64,000 bases of DNA. Source: Sphingomonas sp. NFR15 (GTDB lineage Bacteria; Pseudomonadota; Alphaproteobacteria; Sphingomonadales; Sphingomonadaceae). Location: positions 186,001 to 250,000 of the forward strand of contig NZ_FMWX01000005.1 of the NCBI RefSeq assembly GCF_900103265.1, in the 5' to 3' direction. Numbering within the stretch: the stretch's first letter is position 1; each line of letters begins with the position of its first letter. The notes under the pieces are model-generated. The model made no database searches, was not told the origin of the DNA, and saw only the letters and a list, made by a program, of their open reading frames with translations. Shown here piece by piece: positions 37,094 to 45,739 of this stretch. Made by a program: the position numbers and the translations under genes.

Positions 37094-37159
37094 TCAGCGG
37101 GCGAAAATCTCGGCATGCGTCAGTTCAGTACGTACGGAGGGCAGGGCCAGATCGACCGG
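37094..37159 (-). pseudogene. Severed C-terminal tail of the Uma2-like gene
   Basis: In-frame continuation of the preceding gene after its TGA. The 21 codons and closing TGA resemble the expected end of a Uma2 protein. Without the internal stop the protein would have 177 residues, close to family length. Confidence 0.55.
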
Positions 37160-37627
37160 TCAGGCGCCGACACCCGTGCGCTGGATAACGCGGAGCCGTT
37201 CTCTCGCGATGTCCACGAAAACGATGGTATCGACACTTTCGAGTGCTGTATACTCTTCCAGTTTGACGACGAGATTAGTTCGCGAGGTGCCTGCGGACAT
37301 CACCTCGAAAATGACCACGGGATCGTCGAACGCTCTCGCATCGTCATGCTCTCTACCGCTGCCGCTGCGGTAGATCGTTACGTCTGGATAGCGAACGGAA
37401 TAGGCGTGGGTCTGCGCTGCCATTATCGAGGTGAAAGGCGTGCAGTCCGAATCGCGGAGGCGTGATGCCAAAGCGACGAGGATGTTCCCTTGCACCAGCA
37501 CGTGGCGCGCCGTTCCACCAGCCATCATGCGGATAACACCGTTATCCAGCTCAGCCTTCCGATCACCAAAATTGATGTCGAGGAAATCCTCGGCGCTCAG
37601 CAGCGGATATTCGACTGGCGACAGCAT
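37160..37627 (-). CDS. Uma2-like (DUF820) PD-(D/E)XK family protein, C-terminus cut by an internal stop
   Basis: Uma2 proteins have a restriction-endonuclease fold; their role is unknown. This 155-residue frame starts MLSPVEYPLLSAEDFLDIN, has KAELDNGVIRMMAGGT and SVRYPDVTIYRSGSG (Asp of the core), PVVIFEVMSAGTSRTNLVVK (E-x-x-S) and RERLRVIQRTGVGA, then TGA at 37160-37162. In the same frame after the TGA, 21 codons read PVDLALPSVRTELTHAEIFA before the next stop at 37094. That matches the usual family ending (LALPxLGIxLPLAEIY). The gene therefore looks truncated by a point mutation; the core is intact and it may still be functional. Confidence 0.75.
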   Translation of the reverse strand: MLSPVEYPLLSAEDFLDINFGDRKAELDNGVIRMMAGGTARHVLVQGNILVALASRLRDSDCTPFTSIMAAQTHAYSVRYPDVTIYRSGSGREHDDARAFDDPVVIFEVMSAGTSRTNLVVKLEEYTALESVDTIVFVDIARERLRVIQRTGVGA

Positions 37628-37657
37628 GGTGCGCTCATAACAGAGCGCGCGAGTCGC

Positions 37658-38704
37658 TTAAACCGGCGACCATTCGATCGAGTCCTCGCCCTCGTCGTCT
37701 TCATCGACCGTCGCCGCTTCCGGACCGATCGCCTCGAGCAGCCGATCAAGCGCCCAGTCGGTGCCGGTGCCGGCGGCGCCCGAGATGGCGATGACTTCCT
37801 CGCCGCTGGCTTCCTCGAGTTCGGCGAGCAGCGCCGCGATCAGTTCGTCGTCGAGCGTGTCTATCTTGTTGAGCGCGACCACCACCGGCTTGTCGGTGAG
37901 CCCGCCGCCGTAATTTTCCAGCTCGTCGCGGACGATGCGGTAGCTCTCCGCGACATCGTCGTCATTGGCATCGACGAGGTGAAGCAGCACCTTGCAGCGT
38001 TCGATATGGCCGAGGAAGCGGTCGCCGATCCCCGCGCCGTCCGCCGCGCCTTCAATCAAGCCCGGGATGTCGGCGATCACGAACTCGCGGTTGTGGTGGC
38101 GCACCACGCCAAGCTGCGGGCGCGTCGTCGTAAACGCATAGGCGCCGACCTTGGCCTGCGCGTTGGTGACGGCGTTGATGAAGGTCGATTTACCGGCATT
38201 GGGCAGCCCGACCAACCCGGCGTCAGCGAGCAGCTTCAAGCGCAGCCACACCCACGCTTCCTGATACGGCCAGCCAGTGCCGTGCTGGCGCGGCGCGCGG
38301 TTGGTCGAGGTCTTGTAGCTGGCGTTGCCGCGTCCACCGTCGCCGCCGCGCAGGAACACCTCGCGCTGGCCGGCGCGGGTGAAGTCGAGCAGTACCTCCT
38401 CGCGCTCCTCGTCCATGATCTGCGTGCCGACCGGCACTTTGATGACGAGATCGTCGCCGCCAGCGCCGGTGCGGTTGCTGCCCGAGCCGCCCTCACCGCG
38501 CGGCGCGCGGAAATGCTGCGTGTAGCGGAAGTCGATCAGCGTGTTCAGCCCGGCGACCGCCTCGAAGATGATGTCGCCGCCCTTGCCGCCGTTACCGCCG
38601 TCCGGGCCGCCATATTCGATGAACTTCTCGCGCCGGAAGCTGACGGCGCCGGGGCCGCCCGCGCCCGAGCGGACGAAGATTTTAGCTTGGTCGAGAAAAT
38701 GCAT
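37658..38704 (-). CDS. obgE: GTPase Obg (CgtA)
   Basis: Essential ribosome-associated GTPase. 348 residues: glycine-rich Obg fold (FVRSGAGGPGAVSFRREKFI, GGDGGRGNASYKTSTNRAP) followed by the G domain: G1 GLPNAGKSTFINAV, G3 DIPGLIEGA, G4 NKID and G5 SGAAGTG. The C-terminus is acidic (DEDDEGEDSIEWSPV). ATG 38704 follows an 8-bp inverted repeat. Confidence 0.96.
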   Translation of the reverse strand: MHFLDQAKIFVRSGAGGPGAVSFRREKFIEYGGPDGGNGGKGGDIIFEAVAGLNTLIDFRYTQHFRAPRGEGGSGSNRTGAGGDDLVIKVPVGTQIMDEEREEVLLDFTRAGQREVFLRGGDGGRGNASYKTSTNRAPRQHGTGWPYQEAWVWLRLKLLADAGLVGLPNAGKSTFINAVTNAQAKVGAYAFTTTRPQLGVVRHHNREFVIADIPGLIEGAADGAGIGDRFLGHIERCKVLLHLVDANDDDVAESYRIVRDELENYGGGLTDKPVVVALNKIDTLDDELIAALLAELEEASGEEVIAISGAAGTGTDWALDRLLEAIGPEAATVDEDDEGEDSIEWSPV

Positions 38705-38716
38705 GGCGCGCTCTAA

Positions 38717-38737
38717 CGCTTTAGCACAGCTAAAGCG
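38717..38737 (-). promoter_or_regulatory. Perfect inverted repeat just upstream of obgE
   Basis: CGCTTTAG-CACAG-CTAAAGCG, 8-bp arms and 5-base loop, 12 bases before the obgE ATG on the minus strand. It may be an operator or an RNA hairpin near the ribosome site, which is weak (AGAG). Function unknown. Confidence 0.5.
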
Positions 38738-38754
38738 AGGCCAGAGCGCGCCGG

Positions 38755-38801
38755 CCGGCCTCGCCACCGGGCGAGGGCCGACGGCGCGGCTTTGCCGCGC
38801 C
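38755..38801 (-). terminator. Two stacked hairpins between tetR and obgE
   Basis: GGCCTCGCC/GGCGAGGGCC (about 38755-38777) and GGCGCGGC-TTT-GCCGCGCC (38783-38801), directly after the TetR stop. No T-tract, so a factor-independent terminator is not certain. Confidence 0.4.
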
Positions 38802-38810
38802 GCCTGGGGA

Positions 38811-39407
38811 TCAGCCGCCAGCCCCCTTCACCGCCGTAGCCCGCGCCGCGACCAACGCGTCGGTCGCCAGCCCGCGCGCGGTTTCGCGTGGCAACCCGAG
38901 CGCCTTGGCCATCGCCGGTCCCAGCAGCGCATCGCCCATCGCGACGAGTACGAGCCGAAGCGTCTCCTCGCGGATGTGCGTCGCCTGATCGGCCTCGTCC
39001 GCGGCGAGATCATCGACCAACCGGTGGATCGCGCTCAACACCGGATCAAGCGCGTCGTGATTGCCCGACAGGATCATCCAACTCGCCATCGCGCCGGCGC
39101 CCTGCGCGAAGGCGTCAAAGGTCAGATCGACCACCTCGCGCGGATCGGCCTCGCCGGCGCGGGCGCGTTTGGCGGCGTCGCTGATCCGTGCGGTGATTGT
39201 GTCGGCCAGGTGCGTGATGAGCGCGCTCTGCAGCCCGCCCGCGCTGCCGAAATGGTGGAGCAGATTGGCGTGCGTGCGCCCGATCCGCTGCGCCACCGCC
39301 TTGAGCGTCACCGCCTGCGGGCCGTCGTGGATGAGGATATCGCGCGCGGCTTCGATCGCGGCGACGCGCGAGCGTTCGGGGCTTAGTCGTTTTGGTGTTA
39401 TTGACAC
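38811..39407 (-). CDS. TetR-family transcriptional regulator
   Basis: 198 residues. N-terminal HTH: RVAAIEAARDILIHDGPQAV, TLKAVAQRIGRTHANLLHHF. The rest is helical, ligand-binding. Translation appears to begin at GTG 39407 (SITPKRLSPERSR) with no visible Shine-Dalgarno, so it may be leaderless. It is divergent from the metal-dependent hydrolase with 53 bases between, and a palindrome overlapping its own start codon and the neighbour's -35 box suggests that it represses both. Confidence 0.88.
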   Translation of the reverse strand: MSITPKRLSPERSRVAAIEAARDILIHDGPQAVTLKAVAQRIGRTHANLLHHFGSAGGLQSALITHLADTITARISDAAKRARAGEADPREVVDLTFDAFAQGAGAMASWMILSGNHDALDPVLSAIHRLVDDLAADEADQATHIREETLRLVLVAMGDALLGPAMAKALGLPRETARGLATDALVAARATAVKGAGG

Positions 39408-39429
39408 GATTGTAAGTAACGCCTATTTC
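39397..39429 (+). promoter_or_regulatory. Promoter with overlapping TetR-type operator
   Basis: TTGACA (39401-39406), exactly 17 bases, then TATTTC (39424-39429): a good sigma-70 promoter for the hydrolase. The 24-base interrupted palindrome GTTA-T-T-g-ACA-CGAT-TGT-a-A-g-TAAC (39397-39420) covers the -35 and the GTG of tetR. Arms GTTA/TAAC and ACA/TGT are symmetrical, as in TetR operators. Confidence 0.6.
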
Positions 39430-39460
39430 ACTGTCCCGCAGAAGCTGTCTGGAGGTTTCC

Positions 39461-40306
39461 ATGACGAAAGCAACCACGCCTACCGATCTGACGATCACCC
39501 CGCGCGACTTGCGGTTTGGCCGGGGCGTGCGCCGCGCGCGCTGGTGGATGAACAATGATCCGATCGCGACCGCCTTCTACAACGCGCTGTCGGTGACCTT
39601 CCCGAAGGGCGAAGGCTTTTTCATCGATAGCGTGCGCGCGTTTCGCGCCGGTACGCCGTCGCGTCTGAACGCCGAGATCAACGCCTTCATCAAGCAGGAG
39701 GTGATGCACACGCGCGAGCATGTCGCGTTCAACCGCCACGTCACCGATCAGGGCTATGACGTGTCTCTGCTCGACCGGCATGTCGACGAGGCGATCGCGC
39801 TGACCGAGGGCAAGCCGGCGATCGCGCGGCTCGCCGCGACGATGGCGCTCGAACATTTCACCGCGATCCTCGCGCACGAACTGCTCGCCGCGCCGCGCCA
39901 CCTCGCGGGTGCGGAGCTGGAGGCGGCGGCGATGTGGCGCTGGCATGCGATCGAGGAGATCGAGCACAAGGGGGTCGCCTATGACACATGGCTCCATGCC
40001 ACGCGCGACTGGCCGCGTTTGCGGCGTTGGGCCGTCAAGGCGCTGGTGATGCTGACCACGACGCGCAAGTTTCTCAGCGGTCGCTACCTCGGCACCATCG
40101 AACTGCTGCGTCAGGATGGTATCACCGGCCTGCGCGCGCATCTCGGCGTGCTGCACTATGCCTTCGTGCGCCCCGGCATGGTGCGTAAGGTACTCGGCGC
40201 GTGGATCAGCTATTTCCTGCCGGGCTTTCATCCGTGGCGGCACGACGACCGTAAGCTGATCTCGCGCGCGGAGAGCGACTACGCGGCGGCGGTGCTGCCA
40301 GCATAG
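39461..40306 (+). CDS. Metal-dependent hydrolase (PF10118-like, ferritin-like di-metal fold)
   Basis: 281 residues. Glu/His clusters typical of a di-metal four-helix centre: INAFIKQEVMHTREHVAFNR, ATMALEHFTAILAHELLA and WRWHAIEEIEHKGVAYDTWL. The family is annotated as predicted metal-dependent hydrolase without a known substrate. ATG 39461 has GGAGG 6 bases upstream. Regulated, by inference, by the divergent TetR protein. Confidence 0.88.
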   Translation: MTKATTPTDLTITPRDLRFGRGVRRARWWMNNDPIATAFYNALSVTFPKGEGFFIDSVRAFRAGTPSRLNAEINAFIKQEVMHTREHVAFNRHVTDQGYDVSLLDRHVDEAIALTEGKPAIARLAATMALEHFTAILAHELLAAPRHLAGAELEAAAMWRWHAIEEIEHKGVAYDTWLHATRDWPRLRRWAVKALVMLTTTRKFLSGRYLGTIELLRQDGITGLRAHLGVLHYAFVRPGMVRKVLGAWISYFLPGFHPWRHDDRKLISRAESDYAAAVLPA

Positions 40307-40308
40307 CC

Positions 40309-40332
40309 GTCGCCCCGGCGCAGGCCGGGGCC
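40309..40332. repeat. Family B repeat unit
   Basis: GTCGCCCCGGCGCAGGCCGG, a single hairpin unit 3 bases after the hydrolase stop; probably marks the transcript end. Confidence 0.65.
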
Positions 40333-40370
40333 GCTGCGCTATCATGCGTGTCAGATGTCGCGAGACGTGT

Positions 40371-40937
40371 TTAGGCGGCGAGGCTGAGCGCTTGGTCCCC
40401 GATTCGCGCATCCTCCAGGTCGCACGCGAGCATCACGCTCGCCACTTCGCGTCCGCGCGCGCGTGAGAAGGTCGTTCCGCGCCCGGTCTCATGAAACCCC
40501 AGCTTGCCGAGCACCCGGCCCGAGGCGGGGTTGTCCACGAAATGTCGCGCCCGCAGCCGCTTGAGCCCGAGCGAATGGCGCGCCATGTGCAGCACCGCGC
40601 GTCCGGCTTCGGTCGCATAGCCGCGTCCCCAGGCGGACGGCGTCAGCCAATAGCCGAGCTCCGGCGCATCGCCCCTTTCGCGATCGAGCGAGATCGTGCC
40701 GATCAGCCGCGGACAGCTTCGGCCCGGGGCGGGGCCATCATGCGCGTGGATCAGCAGCGTCACGTCGGTGGAACCACGCGGGATCGCCAGCCAATCGCGC
40801 GCATCGGCCGGCATGTAGGGCCACGGCACGCGCGAAAGGTTCATCACGACGCTCTCATGGGCGAGCGCCTGCGTCACGGCGGCGGCATCTTCCGGCCAGC
40901 CGGGGCGCAGCGTCAATCTGGGAGTCCGGGCGAACAT
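40371..40937 (-). CDS. GNAT-family N-acetyltransferase (RimJ/RimL type)
   Basis: 188 residues with the Acetyltransf_3 pattern: TPRLTLRPGWPEDAAAVTQA, GTISLDRERGDAPELGYWLT, the acetyl-CoA loop PSAWGRGYATEAGRAVLHMA and VDNPASGRVLGKLGFHETG. May acetylate an N-terminus or a small amine. Lies downstream of rplU-rpmA on the same strand. Start ATG 40937. Confidence 0.9.
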   Translation of the reverse strand: MFARTPRLTLRPGWPEDAAAVTQALAHESVVMNLSRVPWPYMPADARDWLAIPRGSTDVTLLIHAHDGPAPGRSCPRLIGTISLDRERGDAPELGYWLTPSAWGRGYATEAGRAVLHMARHSLGLKRLRARHFVDNPASGRVLGKLGFHETGRGTTFSRARGREVASVMLACDLEDARIGDQALSLAA

Positions 40938-41088
40938 TTCGAAAACTCTCCTCGTCGTCGCGCGGTCACCTTGCCATGCCGGGATGACATGGGGGCGACA
41001 ACGCCGTGGAGGGAGCATGAAAAAAGGGAGCCGGGGCGACCCGTCTCCCTTGTTTCGGCATCCTTTCGGACACCCGGATCACCCTGGT

Positions 41089-41109
41089 GGGCGACCCGGC
41101 CGGTCGCCC
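41089..41109 (-). terminator. Hairpin directly after rpmA
   Basis: GGGCGACC-CGGCC-GGTCGCCC, an 8-bp stem one base after the rpmA stop. No T-tract, so it may be a 3'-end stabiliser rather than a full terminator. Confidence 0.45.
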
Positions 41110-41110
41110 G

Positions 41111-41380
41111 TTATTCGGCGGCTTGCGCCAGCGCTTCCACCGAGCAGAACTTGCGGCCGAGCTTGCCTTCCTTGAAGGTCACGCGGCCTTCGACGAGCGC
41201 GAACAGGGTGTGATCCTTGCCCATGCCGACGTTGGTGCCCGGGTAGAATTTGGTGCCGCGCTGGCGCACGAGAATGTTGCCCGGAATGGCGATCTCGCCA
41301 CCGAACTTCTTCACGCCAAGACGACGGCCGGCCGAATCACGACCGTTTCGCGACGAACCGCCTGCTTTCTTATGTGCCAT
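41111..41380 (-). CDS. rpmA: 50S ribosomal protein L27
   Basis: 89 residues starting [20 protein letters not shown] and including [20 protein letters not shown], the standard L27 signature. Follows rplU with 13 bases between. No N-terminal cleavable extension. Confidence 0.98.
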   Translation of the reverse strand: MAHKKAGGSSRNGRDSAGRRLGVKKFGGEIAIPGNILVRQRGTKFYPGTNVGMGKDHTLFALVEGRVTFKEGKLGRKFCSVEALAQAAE

Positions 41381-41393
41381 CTCGTGAGACTCC

Positions 41394-41708
41394 TTACGCC
41401 TGCGCCGACTCGCCGCCGATGGCGGTGATCTTCAGGATCGTGTGCTGCTGACGATGCCCGTTCTTGCGGCGATAGTTGTGACGACGACGCTTCTTGAAGA
41501 CGATGACCTTCTCGGCCTTCGCCTGCGCGATGATTTCGGCGGAGACCGTCAGCCCCTCGACCGACTTCAGCTCCGAGCCTTCGCCCGCGAGCAGGATGTC
41601 GCCGAGCGTAATCGACGAACCGGCTTCGCCGTCGAGCTTCTCGACGACGATCTTGTCTCCAGCGGCAACCCGGTATTGCTTGCCGCCCGTGCGCACGATT
41701 GCGAACAT
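41394..41708 (-). CDS. rplU: 50S ribosomal protein L21
   Basis: 104 residues: [20 protein letters not shown], then [20 protein letters not shown], the L21 signature. The start is ATG 41708; an in-frame ATG 18 bases upstream lacks homology. First gene of the rplU-rpmA operon, divergent from the TonB receptor. Confidence 0.98.
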   Translation of the reverse strand: MFAIVRTGGKQYRVAAGDKIVVEKLDGEAGSSITLGDILLAGEGSELKSVEGLTVSAEIIAQAKAEKVIVFKKRRRHNYRRKNGHRQQHTILKITAIGGESAQA

Positions 41709-42236
41709 GGCCCTCATCACTTTCAAAACAGCGGTGTCCCACGCTCAGGCATGCCCGGCGCGGGAAAGAGCCGCCAGCTATGCGAAGGTGGCTCCGCTGT
41801 CAACCGCAGAAGCGCGCGCCGATGCGTAGCCCGGAACGCGGTAAGCCGCGCGCGCGAAAGCGTTGCATCGATGCACCACATCAACACGAAAACGAGTTTC
41901 CTGACGATAGTCGCGTTCAGACATGAAGTTTATGTTGCAATGCGGGGAAGGTTATGGCGTCTTCATGTCGTCGGCAGGGTTCGCATACCGCCGGGGCAAG
42001 TCTCCGGTCCGGGGCGGTAAGTCCGGCAGGCGAGTCGCTCCGTAATCAGGCTGGCTCGTCGAAGGGGTGTAAGGTCAAGCGTCGTACGTCTTTGAATGCT
42101 GCTTTGCGGCAGGGAGGCGTGCGTGCGTCCGGTCGGAACCGATACGGTCAAGCAAGCCGGCGGTTACAGACAGGTAGGGGAAAATACTGGGAGCGGATGT
42201 CTGATTGTTACGGATTCACCTGGGGGACTGAGATCA
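41709..42236. other. 528-base intergenic region between rplU and a TonB receptor
   Basis: No convincing gene. It should carry the rplU promoter (left) and the receptor promoter (right). The stretch 41870-41960 is AT-richer than the rest. I looked for a cobalamin or other riboswitch before the receptor and found no recognisable conserved box. A long transcribed leader is possible but not shown. Confidence 0.5.
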
Positions 42237-44918
42237 ATGGTAAGGAACTCGATTTCGTTGTTCGCGCTGGCCGTCGCCAGCGCCTGGAGCGTACCCGTGC
42301 TCGCCGCAACCGAGCCGGCACCGGCGCCGCTGGCCGATCCCGCGCCGCAGGCCGAGGAGGGCGGCACCGACATCATCGTGACCGGCACGCGTACCACCGG
42401 CATGCGCGCGGCGGACAGCCCCGCGCCGATCCAGATCCTGGGCGCGGACGCGCTCTCGCACACCGGCTCGCCCGATCTGTTGCAAAGCCTCGCCCAGCAA
42501 TTGCCCTCTATCCAGGCGCAATCGTTCGGCAGCGATCTTCAGGCGCACACGCTGCAGATGAAGCTGCGCGGTCTCAGCCCCAATCACACGCTGATCCTCG
42601 TCAATGGCAAGCGCCGCCACGGTACCGCCAACGTGTCGGTCGCGGGCGGCCCCTTCGGCGGCAGCGCCGCGCCCGACATCAGCTTCATCGTTCCCGAATC
42701 GATCGACCACGTCGAAGTGTTGCAGGATGGCGCCGCCGCACAATACGGCACGGACGCGATCGCTGGCGTCATCAACTTCATCCAGAAGAAATCGGACCAC
42801 GGCGGCTCGCTCGACGCGACCGGCGGCAAATATTACGATGAAGGTGGCCAGACCTATGCGGTCGGCGGCAATATCGGCATCGCGCCATTCGACGGCGCCT
42901 ATTTCAACGTCGCGGCGCAGAAGAAATACAAGAATTACAGCTTCCGCGGCGACATCAACCCGCAGGCGACCAGCCTCTCGACCAAATATCCGGCGATCAA
43001 GGATCTGCCGGGCTATCCGTACACCAACCGGATCATCGGCGATCCGAAGATCGAACAGACCGTCGTCAGCTACAATGCCGGCTACGAATTCGGCGATTTC
43101 AAGCTCTACAGCTTCGGCAGCTACGGCCACAAGAAGGCCAAGGCTTATGAGAACACGCGCCCGCCGACGACGGTGGTGAGCGGCGCCGGCACCACGGCGG
43201 CCGGCGGCGTGGCCGGCGTGCCCTTCTATCCCGGCGGCTTCCAGCCGCAGGAGACGATCGACGAGACCGATTACTCGTTCACCGGCGGCTTCAGCGGCAG
43301 CGTGGGCGACACGACCTTCGATATCGCGAGCACATACGGCAACGACGATATCAGCGTCGATATCATCAACACCGCCAACGCCCAGCTCTATCGCGATACC
43401 GGCTACACGCCGACCAACATCCACGACGGTTCGTTCTACAACACCCAGTGGACCAACACGCTCGACCTGACGCACCCCTTCGACATCGGCCTCGCCGGCC
43501 CGATCAACGTCGCGGGCGGTCTCGAATTCCGCCACGAGGAATATGGCATCCGCGCGGGTGATCCGGCGTCTTATTACGGCGGCGGCACGCAATCGTTCTT
43601 CGGCTACAGCCCCAAGGACGCCGGCAAGTACAAGCGCGACAACTTCTCGCAATATCTCGATGTCAGCGTCAAGCCGATCGACGCCTGGTTGATCGACGGC
43701 GCCGTCCGCCACGAGCATTACAGCGATTTCGGCGACACCACCGTCTTCAAGCTGACCACCCGCTACGACTTTTCGGCGGCGTTCGCGCTACGCGGCACGG
43801 TCAGCACCGGCTTCCGCGCGCCGACGCTCGCGGAAGGCGGCTACTCCGGCCTCAACGTCGGCCCGAGTTCGATCAGCGGCGTGCTGCCGCCGTCCTCGGC
43901 GGGCGCCGCCTCGCTCGGCTTCGGCGGGCTGAAACCTGAAAAATCGACCAACTTCAGCGCGGGCTTCGTCTTCCATCCCGTGCCGAAGCTCAGCATGACG
44001 GTCGATGCCTATCAGATCACGATCCGCAACCGCATCATGATCTCGTCGGGTTTCGCGGGCTTCACCGGCAACCGCTGCCCGCAGGGGTATAACGGTTCGA
44101 ACGCCGCCGCTTGCCTCCCGTTCGATCAGGATCTGTACAACATCAACAACCAGCTCGCCGTGCTCTCGGCGGTCAACACCGCGCTCGGCGGAAGCGGCAA
44201 CTTGACCTCGCTGGCGCAGGCGACCGCGATCCCAGTCTATGTGCTGTACGCCCCCAACGGCGTCGATCGCGCGACCGACGGCACCGTCGCCGTGCAGAGC
44301 TTCGTCAACGGCGTGAAGATGCGCACACGCGGCGTCGACATGGTCATCAACTATCCGTTCGATCTCGGGGATTTCGGCAGCCTCGATCTGACGTTCACCG
44401 GCAATTACAACGAAAACAAGGTGCTCAAGATCAACCCGCTGCCTTCCGCGCTCTATTCGAGCACGCAGAACCCGGGTCTGACGCAGCTCATCGCCACCAG
44501 CGACGTGACGCAGCTCGAAAACAGCACGCCGAAATTCCGTGGCACGCTCAACGGCTATTGGCAGCTCGGCGGCTTCAGCGTGAATCTGCGCGAGAGCTTT
44601 TATTCGGAGGTCTATGCGCTTGAAACGGCGCGCACCACGGTGGGCAACATCGCCGCCGGCTCGCTGTTCAAGGTGCCGGTGAAAGACTCGTTCCTCACCG
44701 ATCTGGAGGTCGGCTACCAGATCGCGAAGCCTATCAAGATCTCGTTCGGCGCGAACAATCTGTTCAACAAATATCCGACCCAGCGCAGCAAGGCGCTCAT
44801 CCGCGACGCCGAGTTGAAGAACAACGAACGCGGCTATTCGACCGACAAATATCCGCTGTTCTCGCCGTTCGGCATCAATGGCGGCTATTATTACGCGCGG
44901 TTGAACCTGACCTGGTGA
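42237..44918 (+). CDS. TonB-dependent outer-membrane receptor
   Basis: 893 residues: signal peptide (LFALAVASAWSVPVLA), a TonB-box-like TDIIVTGTR, a plug domain (PAPIQILGADALSHTGSPDL, GLSPNHTLILVNGKRRHG, IDHVEVLQDGAAAQYGTDAI, AGVINFIQKK) and a 22-strand barrel ending in a terminal Trp (YYYARLNLTW). Energised by TonB-ExbBD to import a bound ligand. Loop sequences do not reveal the ligand. Start ATG 42237; longer frames upstream lack a signal peptide at their ends. A terminator follows at 44927. Confidence 0.93.
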   Translation: MVRNSISLFALAVASAWSVPVLAATEPAPAPLADPAPQAEEGGTDIIVTGTRTTGMRAADSPAPIQILGADALSHTGSPDLLQSLAQQLPSIQAQSFGSDLQAHTLQMKLRGLSPNHTLILVNGKRRHGTANVSVAGGPFGGSAAPDISFIVPESIDHVEVLQDGAAAQYGTDAIAGVINFIQKKSDHGGSLDATGGKYYDEGGQTYAVGGNIGIAPFDGAYFNVAAQKKYKNYSFRGDINPQATSLSTKYPAIKDLPGYPYTNRIIGDPKIEQTVVSYNAGYEFGDFKLYSFGSYGHKKAKAYENTRPPTTVVSGAGTTAAGGVAGVPFYPGGFQPQETIDETDYSFTGGFSGSVGDTTFDIASTYGNDDISVDIINTANAQLYRDTGYTPTNIHDGSFYNTQWTNTLDLTHPFDIGLAGPINVAGGLEFRHEEYGIRAGDPASYYGGGTQSFFGYSPKDAGKYKRDNFSQYLDVSVKPIDAWLIDGAVRHEHYSDFGDTTVFKLTTRYDFSAAFALRGTVSTGFRAPTLAEGGYSGLNVGPSSISGVLPPSSAGAASLGFGGLKPEKSTNFSAGFVFHPVPKLSMTVDAYQITIRNRIMISSGFAGFTGNRCPQGYNGSNAAACLPFDQDLYNINNQLAVLSAVNTALGGSGNLTSLAQATAIPVYVLYAPNGVDRATDGTVAVQSFVNGVKMRTRGVDMVINYPFDLGDFGSLDLTFTGNYNENKVLKINPLPSALYSSTQNPGLTQLIATSDVTQLENSTPKFRGTLNGYWQLGGFSVNLRESFYSEVYALETARTTVGNIAAGSLFKVPVKDSFLTDLEVGYQIAKPIKISFGANNLFNKYPTQRSKALIRDAELKNNERGYSTDKYPLFSPFGINGGYYYARLNLTW

Positions 44919-44926
44919 TGTGGTGG

Positions 44927-44955
44927 GCGGGCCGCCGCGACGGCGGCCCGCTTTC
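44927..44955 (+). terminator. Rho-independent-type terminator after the TonB receptor
   Basis: Perfect 11-bp stem GCGGGCCGCCG / CGGCGGCCCGC (44927-44937, 44941-44951) with a 3-base loop, then TTTCG. It starts 8 bases after the stop codon. Confidence 0.65.
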
Positions 44956-45088
44956 GCGAAGATCCCGTCTTGATATCAAACGGCGGCTATGTGGTGCCTG
45001 CGCGTGTTTTCGGTCCCGCGATGTCGCCGCGGCCGACCGAGAACGGCGCGCCCTGATGGAATCAGTCGATGGCCACAATCGCGACGCA

Positions 45089-45469
45089 TCAATGCCGATG
45101 CTCGCGCCGGAGCGTATAGCGGCCGTCGGCGAAGTCGGTGAACAGCCCCGGAATCGCGGGGTGGTCGACCGGTTCGTCGGTATCGTCCGCCACCAGATTC
45201 TGCTGGCTGACATAAGCGACGTAGGTCGACTCCATATTTTCGGCGAGCAGATGGTAAAACGGCTGGTCCTTGCGCGGGCGTACGCTCTCGGGGATCGATT
45301 CGTACCACTCGTCGCTGTTGGCGAAGATCGGATCGACATCGAAGATCACGCCGCGGAAATCGAAGCTGCGGTGGCGCACGACATCGCCGATGGCGAAGCG
45401 GGCATGCGCGACCGGGGGCAGGGGAGTCGCCGAATCGAACGGCGGAACCGAAAGGGTGGTGCGGTGCAT
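45089..45469 (-). CDS. hspQ: Heat shock protein HspQ
   Basis: 126 residues. FAIGDVVRHRSFDFRGVIFD, IFANSDEWYESIPESVRP, DQPFYHLLAENMESTYVAYV and SQQNLV are the HspQ/YccV (hemimethylated-DNA-binding fold) signature. In E. coli HspQ binds hemimethylated DNA and is a specificity factor for Lon. The protein is about 20 residues longer than E. coli HspQ, mostly at the N-terminus. Confidence 0.93.
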   Translation of the reverse strand: MHRTTLSVPPFDSATPLPPVAHARFAIGDVVRHRSFDFRGVIFDVDPIFANSDEWYESIPESVRPRKDQPFYHLLAENMESTYVAYVSQQNLVADDTDEPVDHPAIPGLFTDFADGRYTLRREHRH

Positions 45470-45614
45470 GATGCCAATCTAGGGCGTGTTCGCGGGCGCA
45501 CAAGAAGATAGCGACGATCGGTCTTGTATCCTGAACGGTGTTGCGTTAGAGGCGCCCGCTCACCGACCGGTGCGGGTTCGCGGTTTGCCGCGAACGCGCA
45601 TCATAAGACCTCGC

Positions 45615-45704
<90 letters not shown>

Positions 45705-45739
45705 TTTCCTTTCGTCACATAGGATCGTAAGACCGCCGC

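Noticed and set aside
41709-42236. Cobalamin or other riboswitch before the TonB receptor
   Set aside because: The conserved B12-box sequence and surrounding elements could not be found by eye.
42234-43718. Open frame of nearly 500 codons antisense to the first TonB receptor
   Set aside because: Shadow of the receptor's codon bias; no start context or known motif.
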